In this document: piece after piece, positions 25,843 to 34,057 of the stretch | Layout: each line of letters starts with the position of its first letter | Numbering within the stretch: position 1 is the stretch's first letter | Source of the DNA: an uncultured Parabacteroides sp. | GTDB lineage: Bacteria > Bacteroidota > Bacteroidia > Bacteroidales > Tannerellaceae | Direction: 5' to 3' | Length of the DNA stretch: 64,000 nucleotides | Assembly: GCA_900552465.1 (NCBI GenBank) | Contig: URZO01000011.1 | Location: 1-64,000, forward strand | Made by a program: the position numbers and the translations under genes | Notes under the pieces: generated by a model | The model's database searches: none | What the model was told of the DNA's origin: nothing | Seen by the model: only the letters and a program-made list of their open reading frames with translations

Positions 25843-25857
25843 TGGCACATTATTTGT
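25843..25857 (+). promoter_or_regulatory. Sigma-54 promoter of the tolC operon
   Basis: TGGCACATTATTTGT: -24 TGGCAC and -12 TTGT in sigma-54 spacing (GG-N10-GT, one base off the GC consensus). The expected start point is near 25869, almost on the tolC ATG at 25870, so the transcript may be leaderless. Confidence 0.75.
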
Positions 25858-25869
25858 CTCTCATCAGGC

Positions 25870-27336
25870 ATGAAACAGATCTTATCCATACTTATATGCG
25901 TGCTGCTTCCCCTGCAATTATGGGGACAGAAAACACTCACCCTGACATTGGACGACGCGATCGAAATGGCGCGCCAGCATTCACCCGAAGCGATTGCCGC
26001 CCGGCATGCTTTCAGGGCTTCTTACTGGAACTGGCGCTCTTTCCGGGCCAAACAGCTGCCGAGCCTGACGCTGACTTCGGATCCGAGCCTGAACCGTTCC
26101 ATCCAGTCGGTGACGCTGGAAGACGGGAGTGATAAATTCGTACACCGGAACCAGTTGTCGGTCAACGCCGGGCTGGAAATCCAGCAGAATATTGCCCTGA
26201 CAGGCGGTACGGTGTTGCTGAAGACAGGGCTTCAGCGGTTAGATATGTTCACCGACAATATCTCGTCTTATAAAAGTACGCCGGTGGTCGTGGGATATGA
26301 ACAGAACCTGTTCGGCTACAACGATCTCAAATGGGAACGCCGGATCGAGCCGATCAAATACGAAGAAGCGAAAAAAGCCTATATCGAAACGCTCGAACTG
26401 GTAGCCGCCTACACGACCAACCGCTTTTTCAACCTGGCAAGCGCACAGACCTCGCTCGAGATCGCAAAATACAATTTTGCGAATGCCGACACACTCTACC
26501 GCTATGCACAGGGACGTTACAACATCGGGACGATCACCGAAAACGAAATGCTCCAACTCGAGCTCAACAAGCTGACCGAGCAGACCAACCGCCTCAACGC
26601 GCAGATAGAGGTGGACGACTACATCCAGTCGCTGCGCAGCTACTTAGGTATTTCGGAAAACATCACGCTGGTGGTAATCCCCGACGACAGCATTCCCCGC
26701 TTCACGGTCGACGTCAATGAAGCCATGCAGCTGGCATTCCAGAACAATCCGGATATCAGCGCTTTCGAACGCCGCCGCCTGGAAAGCGAAAGCTCCGTTG
26801 CCGAGGCAAAAGCCAACCGGGGATTCAAAGCAGACCTCTACGCGCAGTTCGGTCTGACACAGAGCAATGAAAATCTGAAAGAATCCTACCGCAACCCGAT
26901 GGACCAGCAGTTGGTAACGCTCGGCATCCGTATCCCGATCCTGGATTGGGGCGTGGGAAAAGGCCGGGTCAAGGTTGCCAAAAGCAACCGCGACAAAGTC
27001 TATACCGAACTGGAGCAGGAACGGATGGATTTCGAGCTGAACGTTGCCAAAATGGTCAAGCAGTTCAACCTGCAAGCCAACAAAGTCATGATAGCGGAGA
27101 AGACCGACCAGACGGCACAGCGCCGCAACGACGTGGCCCGCAGGCTTTATCTGCTCGGCAAATCGAGTATCCTCGACCTGAATGCCGCCATTTCGGAAAA
27201 AGACAATTCACGCCGGGCGTATATCTCGGCTCTGTATAATTACTGGAGTCTCTACTACGGCCTCCGCAGCCTGACGGGCTACGACTTCGAGAAGCAGATT
27301 CCGATTGTTGAAGACTATGAACTATTGCTAAAATAA
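25870..27336 (+). CDS. TolC-like outer-membrane efflux protein
   Basis: A 488-residue protein starting at MKQILSILICVLLPLQLWGQ, a signal peptide; an upstream in-frame GTG overlaps the promoter and is not used. Two outer-membrane-efflux repeats follow: first LTLDDAIEMARQHSPEAIAARHAF, second VNEAMQLAFQNNPDISAFERRRLESE. Coiled-coil segments and strands such as VTLGIRIPILDWG are typical of OEP trimers. It forms the outer-membrane channel of a tripartite exporter with the adjacent membrane-fusion protein (12 bp downstream) and ABC permeases. Transcription appears to start from the sigma-54 promoter at 25843-25857. Confidence 0.9.
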   Translation: MKQILSILICVLLPLQLWGQKTLTLTLDDAIEMARQHSPEAIAARHAFRASYWNWRSFRAKQLPSLTLTSDPSLNRSIQSVTLEDGSDKFVHRNQLSVNAGLEIQQNIALTGGTVLLKTGLQRLDMFTDNISSYKSTPVVVGYEQNLFGYNDLKWERRIEPIKYEEAKKAYIETLELVAAYTTNRFFNLASAQTSLEIAKYNFANADTLYRYAQGRYNIGTITENEMLQLELNKLTEQTNRLNAQIEVDDYIQSLRSYLGISENITLVVIPDDSIPRFTVDVNEAMQLAFQNNPDISAFERRRLESESSVAEAKANRGFKADLYAQFGLTQSNENLKESYRNPMDQQLVTLGIRIPILDWGVGKGRVKVAKSNRDKVYTELEQERMDFELNVAKMVKQFNLQANKVMIAEKTDQTAQRRNDVARRLYLLGKSSILDLNAAISEKDNSRRAYISALYNYWSLYYGLRSLTGYDFEKQIPIVEDYELLLK

Positions 27337-27348
27337 AAACGATATACA

Positions 27349-28599
27349 ATGGATAAACCTATTGCAAAGAAACCCGTTTATTACCGCTACCGTTGGCATA
27401 TCGCCGGGGGAATTGCTTTTGTCGCCCTGCTTGTTTACGTAGGGATCGCCGCATCGGGGGGCAGAAAACTGCGTACCGAAGCTGAGAACCTGATCATCGG
27501 CGAAGCCACCAGCGATAAATTCCTGGAATATGTGGATGTGGAAGGCGTCGTTCAACCCATCCTCACCATTCAGATCAACGCCCGTGAAGCCGGCAGCGTA
27601 GACCGTATCATTGCCGAAGAAGGAACGATGATGAGCAAGGGAGACACGATACTGACCCTCAGCAATCCCGATCTGATCCGCACCATCGAAGACCAGCAGG
27701 ATGAATGGGAAAAGCAGTTGATCTCCTACCAGGAGAAAGAGATCGAAATGGAACAGAAGAGCATCGACCTGCAACAAAAGACTTTAGAGACGACCTACGA
27801 ACTGAACCGCCTCAAGAAAAGCTATGCCCTCGACGAAGAGGAATTCCACATGGGCGTCAAAAGCAAGGCACAGTTGGAAGTAGCCCGCGACGAGTTCGAC
27901 TATAAAACCCACAGTACCGCCCTGCAACTGGAAGGCCTGCGCCACGACAGCGCCGCCACCATCCTCCGCCGGGAATTGATGAAGAACGACCTCGAACGGG
28001 AACGGAAGAAGTTCGATCGCGCCCGCGAACGCATGGAAGACCTGATCGTCCGCGCTCCCCTCTCCGGCCAGCTCAGTTTCGTCAAAGTGACGCCCGGCCA
28101 ACAGGTGCAAAGCACCGAGGCGATCGCCGAGATCAAAGTGCTCGACCAGTTCAAGATACACACCTCCCTCAGTGAATATTATATCGACCGGATCACGACC
28201 GGCCTGCCCGCCACCATCACCTGGCAGAGCAAGAAGTTCCCGCTGCGGATCACCAAAGTCGTCCCGGAGGTGAAAGACCGCAACTTCGATGTCGACCTGG
28301 TCTTCACCGAGGTAAGCCCCGAAAACGTCCGCATCGGCAAAAGTTTCCGAGTACAGATCGAACTGGGACAGCCGGAAGAAGCCCTCGTCATCCCGCGTGG
28401 CGATTTCTTCCAGACCACTGGCGGGCAATGGATCTACAAGCTGAACGAAGCAGGCACGAAAGCCCGCAAGACCCCGATCAGCATCGGCCGCCAAAACCCG
28501 CAGCAATACGAAATAACCGGTGGCCTCCAACCGGGCGACAAGGTGATTGTCACAGGATATAGTACCTTTGGCGACGCAGAGGAATTGATTTTGAAATAA
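27349..28599 (+). CDS. Membrane-fusion (HlyD/MacA-like) periplasmic adaptor
   Basis: A 416-residue adaptor. One N-terminal membrane anchor (IAGGIAFVALLVYVGIAAS, about 19-37). The biotinyl-lipoyl half-motifs INAREAGSVDRIIAEEGTMMSKGDTI and IVRAPLSGQLSFVKVTPGQQV flank a long alpha-helical hairpin rich in E, K and Q (about residues 110-230). Barrel and membrane-proximal domains follow (ALVIPRGDFFQTTGGQWIYKL, ITGGLQPGDKVIVTGY). Family role: it links the inner-membrane ABC transporter to TolC. It lies 12 bp after tolC and 21 bp before the first permease, in one operon. Confidence 0.93.
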   Translation: MDKPIAKKPVYYRYRWHIAGGIAFVALLVYVGIAASGGRKLRTEAENLIIGEATSDKFLEYVDVEGVVQPILTIQINAREAGSVDRIIAEEGTMMSKGDTILTLSNPDLIRTIEDQQDEWEKQLISYQEKEIEMEQKSIDLQQKTLETTYELNRLKKSYALDEEEFHMGVKSKAQLEVARDEFDYKTHSTALQLEGLRHDSAATILRRELMKNDLERERKKFDRARERMEDLIVRAPLSGQLSFVKVTPGQQVQSTEAIAEIKVLDQFKIHTSLSEYYIDRITTGLPATITWQSKKFPLRITKVVPEVKDRNFDVDLVFTEVSPENVRIGKSFRVQIELGQPEEALVIPRGDFFQTTGGQWIYKLNEAGTKARKTPISIGRQNPQQYEITGGLQPGDKVIVTGYSTFGDAEELILK

Positions 28600-28620
28600 A
28601 CAAACAATAAGATTTAGACC

Positions 28621-31026
28621 ATGTTATTACAACACTATATTAAAATCGCATTTCGTAACCTGTTAAAATATAAGGTTCAGTCAATCATCAGTATCGTCGG
28701 ACTGGCTATCGGCCTGATCTGTTTTACATACGGTTGGAACTGGTATCGGTATGAAACAACCTATGACGGCTTCTATCCGGAAGCCTCCGATATTTACAAA
28801 GTATACGGGATAGATAAACAAACTGGAAAGAAAGCGGAGAAGCTACCGTTAATCCTGGCACGGAAACTGAAAAAGGACTTTCCGGAAGTGAAAGAGACGA
28901 CACAGATCTATTCCAAATTCGGCTCGACTTTCCACTACGGAGAGACGAGGCTCGAAGACCCGGACGAAGAGTTTATAGATGAACAGTTCTTCCATTTCTT
29001 CCCACGCCCGGTAATCTGCGGCAAGAAAGACGATATACTGAAAACACTGGACGAAATAGCGGTGACTCGCTCCTTCGCCATGAAATATTTCAAAACACCG
29101 GAAGAGGCTTTAGGCAAAACACTACGGAACGGATACCGTGAACATATTACGATCGTATCCGTCCTCGAAGATGCTCCTAAAAACTCGATGATGCAAGCGG
29201 ATGTATATGAGCTGGACAAATTCGACCACGAGCGGGAAAACCGCATCACCGAAGAAATGCAATGGGCACAACAAGAAACCGAGATCTATCTACTTCTGGA
29301 ACCAGCGACCAACATCAAGGCCTTTGAAAAGAAGATCAATTCCTACATCACAGAACACAATTACAATCACGCCTTACAGCTCAAGCTGGCCCGTCTGACA
29401 GATGTCCGGCATACATTCGGAAGTGAACTGACATTCAACCTCTCTTATATCCGGACCTTTACGATAACCGGGCTTTTGTTGCTACTTTGTGTCTTTTTCA
29501 ACTTCACAAACCTGTTGTTGAACCGGGTCTATTTGCGAAACAGAGAAATGAAACTGAGAAACGCGATCGGAGCCGACAGGAAGAATATGATCAACCAGTT
29601 GCTGCTGGAACTGACGCTGCTCGTCGGGATCAGTTTCCTGCTTGCCTGCTGCCTGCTGGAAGTAACGGCCGGTGGATTCTCTCAAATATTTGAAGCACCT
29701 TTACAACGGGGACAATTATTCAAACACCTGCTGATTATATCCGGCATCAGTTGGCTCATCCTGACAGGTGTCAGCCTTCCGCTTTTCCTGCGTTTTATCC
29801 GTGTCTTGTCCTTACTTATATCAGGAGGCGTCTCGCCCGGCCGGAAAGGTTCTTTCCGCAAAGTCAGCATGACACTCCAGTTGGGAATCTGTATCTTCTT
29901 CCTGATGAGTACAGTCATCATGTTCCGGCAAATATCCTTTATGAAGCATAAAGATTTAGGATTCCGGAAGGATGGTTTAATCTACATGGCGATGACCTTT
30001 AACGACCGGGAAGGAATCACCCGGGAGATATCTTCGCTCGCCCTGCTGAAAGGATTCACGCAGGCCGGAATATTTACCATCACACACGAGCCTTATACGC
30101 AGAACGAGGTGGAATGGGAAGGCAAACCTTTAGATTTCGCTCCGAACTTCCAAGTGCTCCAAGTTGGCAGCAACTTCCCCGAAATATTCAACATACCGAT
30201 AGTAAAAGGCCGGTTTGTCGATGAAGCCGACGTGATATCAGGACACAATTCAAGATTTCCCTGCACGAAAGCAGTCATCAATGAAGAAGCCGCCCGCATC
30301 ATGAATGTAGGCGATCCGATCGGGAAAAAGATCAGCCTATGGGACTACTCCATCTATCACGATGGGACAAGAGGGCGTGCAGAAATGGAAATTGTCGGTA
30401 TTATCAAGAACTTCCAGTCTGCCAGCCTGCGCAACCCGATATTGCCACAGGTCATCGTGATCGACCCAAGCAAATGGGACAGTTACTATTACTATGCCCG
30501 CACCGAGCCGGGGAAAGAGAAAGCGGCTATCGCAGCTATTCGGAATGTCTTTAAGAAGCATACCCAGGAAGGCGACCCGACAACCTGTGAAGTACAATCT
30601 ATGAACGAAATATTCGACCAACTCAGCACTTCCGAGAATGCCAGCTTGCAGCTCTTCACCTTGCTGGCCGTGTTCTGCACGCTCATCTCAATCTTCGGGC
30701 TTTACTCCATTTCGTCCAGCAATATGGAACAGCGGCGGAAAGAGATTGCCGTCCGTAAAGTAATGGGAGCTTCGGCTCGGACGATTGTCGGGATGTTCTT
30801 CCGGGAATATCTCGTAATTGTCCTGATAGCCAACCTGCTCGCCCTCCCGCTCGCCTGGCTGTTCATGCAAAACTGGTTGCAGCAGTATGCTTACCTGAGC
30901 AGTGTGCAACCCTGGATGTATATAGCAATCATCCTGTTTACTACTTTCATTATCATCTGTACGGTATTGTATCAAACGATCCGGGCGGCACGGACCAATC
31001 CGGCAGAGGTGATCAAATCGGAATAA
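28621..31026 (+). CDS. ABC transporter permease A1 (MacB-like periplasmic core, tandem FtsX)
   Basis: An 801-residue inner-membrane permease with two MacB_PCD/FtsX units. First membrane helix at 21-42 (SIISIVGLAIGLICFTYGW), periplasmic core, three helices at about 278-390, a fifth at 417-437, a second periplasmic core, and three C-terminal helices at about 679-787. REMKLRNAIGADRKNMINQ and RRKEIAVRKVMGASARTIVG are the cytoplasmic coupling segments that contact the ATPase; ARTNPAEVIKSE is the standard end. It is the A-type partner (compare A2 at 34058: both have GLAIG and a YE/HFD...FxPEA segment). No ATPase domain; the likely ATPase is at 44222. Exporter substrate unknown. Confidence 0.92.
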   Translation: MLLQHYIKIAFRNLLKYKVQSIISIVGLAIGLICFTYGWNWYRYETTYDGFYPEASDIYKVYGIDKQTGKKAEKLPLILARKLKKDFPEVKETTQIYSKFGSTFHYGETRLEDPDEEFIDEQFFHFFPRPVICGKKDDILKTLDEIAVTRSFAMKYFKTPEEALGKTLRNGYREHITIVSVLEDAPKNSMMQADVYELDKFDHERENRITEEMQWAQQETEIYLLLEPATNIKAFEKKINSYITEHNYNHALQLKLARLTDVRHTFGSELTFNLSYIRTFTITGLLLLLCVFFNFTNLLLNRVYLRNREMKLRNAIGADRKNMINQLLLELTLLVGISFLLACCLLEVTAGGFSQIFEAPLQRGQLFKHLLIISGISWLILTGVSLPLFLRFIRVLSLLISGGVSPGRKGSFRKVSMTLQLGICIFFLMSTVIMFRQISFMKHKDLGFRKDGLIYMAMTFNDREGITREISSLALLKGFTQAGIFTITHEPYTQNEVEWEGKPLDFAPNFQVLQVGSNFPEIFNIPIVKGRFVDEADVISGHNSRFPCTKAVINEEAARIMNVGDPIGKKISLWDYSIYHDGTRGRAEMEIVGIIKNFQSASLRNPILPQVIVIDPSKWDSYYYYARTEPGKEKAAIAAIRNVFKKHTQEGDPTTCEVQSMNEIFDQLSTSENASLQLFTLLAVFCTLISIFGLYSISSSNMEQRRKEIAVRKVMGASARTIVGMFFREYLVIVLIANLLALPLAWLFMQNWLQQYAYLSSVQPWMYIAIILFTTFIIICTVLYQTIRAARTNPAEVIKSE

Positions 31027-31039
31027 CAGGGAAAGCATT

Positions 31040-33433
31040 ATGATATTACACTACATTAAAATAGCATACCGGAACATGCTCCGGTATAAATTACAAAACA
31101 CGATCTCCGTTGCAGGGCTGTCCGTCGGACTGCTTTGTTTCAGCCTCTGCTTGTACTGCAGCCGCTTTATGCTGAGTATCGACTCTTGCTTCCTACATCA
31201 TAAACGGATCGCCGACATTCAGTTATATCTCGACAACAAACCTTTTTCCGGTACGCCGGCCTCTTTTGCCGAAGTGCTAAGATCCATGCAATATCCGGAA
31301 ATAGAAGATCTTTGCCGCACTGTGTACGCAAGGGAACGTCCGTTCAATGTATGGCTGCAAGAAGAAAAAAGCCTTCCCTATACATTCCAGACAATGGAGG
31401 TCGACACCTCCTATTACCGCATTTTTACGCCCGACATTCTTTTCGGAAGCTGGCAGCAGGCGGCCATCTCCGCCAATTCGGCTGTCATAACGGAAACAAC
31501 AGCCCGGAAGGTGTTCAAAAACGCATCCGAAGCAATCGGCAAACAACTGGAACTAAACAAACGCCTCTTCACGTCTCCGGAATCCACGCCTGAAACGGGC
31601 GGCATCTATTACACCATCCGGGCCGTCATCAAAGACCTGCCCTCCAACACTAGCATGCATCTGATGAAAAACATCGACCTGCTGACGCTTAACGACAGTG
31701 AAGGATTGTTCACCTTTAAGGGAAACGAGAATACGACCGGCTGCCATCTGTATGCCCTGCTACGGCAAGGAAAACGACCTGCCGAACTGGACCGGCACTT
31801 TATCGACAGGAAACAGAGCTATCTCCTTTTTAATGACAATGCAAACGTCAGAAGCCTGCAAATCGGACACGACAAGACGATCCGTATGGTGGCCGATAGC
31901 ATCTCCTGGCTCACCGGGACTATCGGCTTGTTAATCCTGCTGACCGGATTACTGAACTTCTTCTATTTCATGATCGGGCAGTTTATGAACCGCACCCACG
32001 AATACAGCATCCGGAAGGTCAACGGCAGCAGTAGTTTCCAATTGTTCGTCCAACTTTTTACCCAATCCTTCCTGTTAATCGCCTTAACAGCGGTCCTGAC
32101 AGGATGCCTGCTGGAACAAATCGGTTCCGGGTTACAAATCGACCTGTTCAAAATCCATCTGACATTTGATTCCAGCTTGTTATTGTTACAAACCGGAGAA
32201 TATATCCTTCTGATTCTGTTGGCTTGCATGGCTGTTTGCCTGCTGACAGTTCTACGCATCCGGCGGATATCAATTCAGAAGGGCATCCGTGGCGGAGAAC
32301 TGCGGGCAGGAAAACATTATCTGCGGAACACGATGTTAGGCATACAGTTCCTGATCTGCTGGCTGTTCGTGTCTCTGACATTTGCCCTCTATCTACAAAC
32401 ACAGACGACGACAAAAGCCATCTTCAACACTCTAAGCATTCAGGAGAAAGAATCCATCTTCAGCTTCTCCCTCGACTATCCGTTTATAAAAACAGAAGAG
32501 AAACTGGACATTGTAAACCGTATCAGGCAGCAAGCCGGCGTAAAAGATGTACTACTGGCCGGAGAGCCCTACACCGAAGAGCCAAGCCATACAGGTTTTT
32601 ATAAAGACATAGACAATAAGGACAGCGGCATGGAAGTGCAGTTGCTCCATATCTCTCCCAACTTCTTCTCATTCATGCAGATTCCTCTGCAATCCGGACG
32701 GACTTTCAGTAATCAGAGAGAGATACTGACCGACGAGACATTCATGCAGAAACATCCGGACATACAAGCCGGCATGTCATTATATAACTATGCGGATGCT
32801 TATTCCCTGTGCGGCGTCGCATCTTCCTTCTTCCCTGATATTTACAGCGGGAATATAGGAACCGTATTCCTGCCCATCGACCCAGATAAGGAAATCGGAC
32901 ATTGCTATATCAAAGCATATCCCGGACAGGAGAAACAGATCAGGAAACATATTTATACCGTATTGCGGGAGGTTTTGCCATCCAGCGTCCAACCTTATGT
33001 CCGGACTTTTAAAGAGGATATAAACGAGAAGCAGGCGTTCGAAAGCAAGCTGAAAGGCATCATCCTGTTCTTCACGATCGTCTGCCTCATCATCACATTA
33101 TTAGGCGTATATTCCGCCATCACCCTCGACACCGAACACCGGCAAAAGGAGGTCGCCATACGGAAAGTGAACGGGGCCAGCTCGACGACCATCATCCGCC
33201 TGTTCGCCCTCTTCTACATCAAGCTATTGCTGTTCTCCGCACTGCCGGCACTTGCTTTAGTCATCCTGATCCTGCATTTCTGGAAACAGATGTATATTGT
33301 GTTCTTCGAGCAAGGATTCCTCTACTGGGGCAGCATCTTCTTCACAATCCTGCTGCTGACAACCTGCACCGTCATCTTCCGTATCCGGAAAGCGGCCAAC
33401 CAGAATCCGGCGGAGGTGATCAAGACAGAGTAA
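31040..33433 (+). CDS. ABC transporter permease B1 (tandem FtsX)
   Basis: A 797-residue permease with the same tandem layout as its neighbour but of the B type: VAGLSVGLLCFSLCLYCSRFML at the first helix and HHKRIADIQLYLDNKPF after it, resembling B2 at 36445. Coupling segments are EYSIRKVNGSSSFQLFVQ and RQKEVAIRKVNGASSTTIIRL; the end is NQNPAEVIKTE. It lies 13 bp after A1 and completes a probable heterodimer. It is the last gene of the operon driven from 25843. A weak AT-rich hairpin overlaps the stop codon, and a repeat-rich 624-bp gap follows. Confidence 0.9.
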   Translation: MILHYIKIAYRNMLRYKLQNTISVAGLSVGLLCFSLCLYCSRFMLSIDSCFLHHKRIADIQLYLDNKPFSGTPASFAEVLRSMQYPEIEDLCRTVYARERPFNVWLQEEKSLPYTFQTMEVDTSYYRIFTPDILFGSWQQAAISANSAVITETTARKVFKNASEAIGKQLELNKRLFTSPESTPETGGIYYTIRAVIKDLPSNTSMHLMKNIDLLTLNDSEGLFTFKGNENTTGCHLYALLRQGKRPAELDRHFIDRKQSYLLFNDNANVRSLQIGHDKTIRMVADSISWLTGTIGLLILLTGLLNFFYFMIGQFMNRTHEYSIRKVNGSSSFQLFVQLFTQSFLLIALTAVLTGCLLEQIGSGLQIDLFKIHLTFDSSLLLLQTGEYILLILLACMAVCLLTVLRIRRISIQKGIRGGELRAGKHYLRNTMLGIQFLICWLFVSLTFALYLQTQTTTKAIFNTLSIQEKESIFSFSLDYPFIKTEEKLDIVNRIRQQAGVKDVLLAGEPYTEEPSHTGFYKDIDNKDSGMEVQLLHISPNFFSFMQIPLQSGRTFSNQREILTDETFMQKHPDIQAGMSLYNYADAYSLCGVASSFFPDIYSGNIGTVFLPIDPDKEIGHCYIKAYPGQEKQIRKHIYTVLREVLPSSVQPYVRTFKEDINEKQAFESKLKGIILFFTIVCLIITLLGVYSAITLDTEHRQKEVAIRKVNGASSTTIIRLFALFYIKLLLFSALPALALVILILHFWKQMYIVFFEQGFLYWGSIFFTILLLTTCTVIFRIRKAANQNPAEVIKTE

Positions 33434-33458
33434 AAACATTTTTACATAAGGATAAAAC

Positions 33459-33604
33459 GCGAATCTACCGGCATCCCGGCACTAATCTGCATACTCTGTT
33501 GTTTATCAGCAAAGTATCGATGCCGGCAGATTCGCCAACCCGGCACTGACCCGGCACTGACCCGGCATTTTTCCGGCATTTTTCCGGCACAACCCGGCAT
33601 TTTC
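33459..33604. repeat. CCGGCA-rich inverted and tandem repeats after permease B1
   Basis: Inverted arms at 33459-33475 and 33519-33535 (GCGAATCTaCCGGCATC, 16 of 17) are followed by six CCGGCA units about 11 bp apart (33539-33604), alternating CCCGGCACTGA and CCGGCATTTTT. The sequence is unlike the coding DNA on either side. Confidence 0.8.
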
Positions 33605-33657
33605 TACCCGATAACCTGCTATAAACTATTCCATACATAAAGAACAACTACTCCAAA

Positions 33658-33824
33658 GACAAGCAGGAAGTAATTCATGGATAGGCAGGGAGTAAGAATT
33701 GGGTCTACACCGTATCATGAATAGGATGTACAGGGTATCGTCTATACGTTGTACATGGTATTTACGATACCCTCTACAACGTATCACGACTTTCTGCCTA
33801 CCCGTGAATTACTTCCTGCCTGTC
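33658..33824. repeat. 31-bp inverted repeat between the two permease pairs
   Basis: Arms 33658-33688 and 33794-33824 match at 28 of 31 positions (core AGGAAGTAATTCA). Inside is a second inverted pair, GGGTATCGT and ACGATACCC. The whole could form a long cruciform or structured RNA just before the upstream dyads of permease A2. Confidence 0.8.
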
Positions 33825-33868
33825 TTCGGATTAGTGCATAAGGAGCTTTGAGATAGTTTGTTCGCATC

Positions 33869-33903
33869 GTGCGAATAAGAACGCCTTTCGTGCGGAAACA
33901 CAC
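33869..33903 (+). promoter_or_regulatory. Upstream activator dyads of the A2-B2 operon
   Basis: GTGCGAATAAGAAC (33869-33882) and GTGCGGAAACACAC (33890-33903), starts 21 bp apart, ending 58 bp before the GG of the sigma-54 promoter. The right half-sites are degenerate compared with those at 25752-25786. Confidence 0.7.
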
Positions 33904-33959
33904 ATGTAAAGCGACACAAACAAGTTCCTAAACAGCTATGCAACAAGACTATATAAGAA

Positions 33960-33974
33960 TGGCACATCTTTTGT
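33960..33974 (+). promoter_or_regulatory. Sigma-54 promoter of the A2-B2 operon
   Basis: TGGCACATCTTTTGT, the same -24/-12 form as at 25843. The expected start is near 33986, giving a leader of about 70 nt before the ATG at 34058. Confidence 0.75.
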
Positions 33975-34057
33975 ATCTTTATTTCCGGGGGATGTTGTAT
34001 TTTCATCCTCCGAAATTTAAATAACAACCGGCTCGGCTGCCAACAAACAGAAATATC

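Noticed and set aside
25840..25869. Upstream GTG start for the tolC-like gene
   Set aside because: It overlaps the sigma-54 promoter itself and would place ten residues before the signal peptide.
33539..33604. CRISPR or minisatellite coding repeat
   Set aside because: An 11-bp non-coding ladder with no spacers and no open frame.
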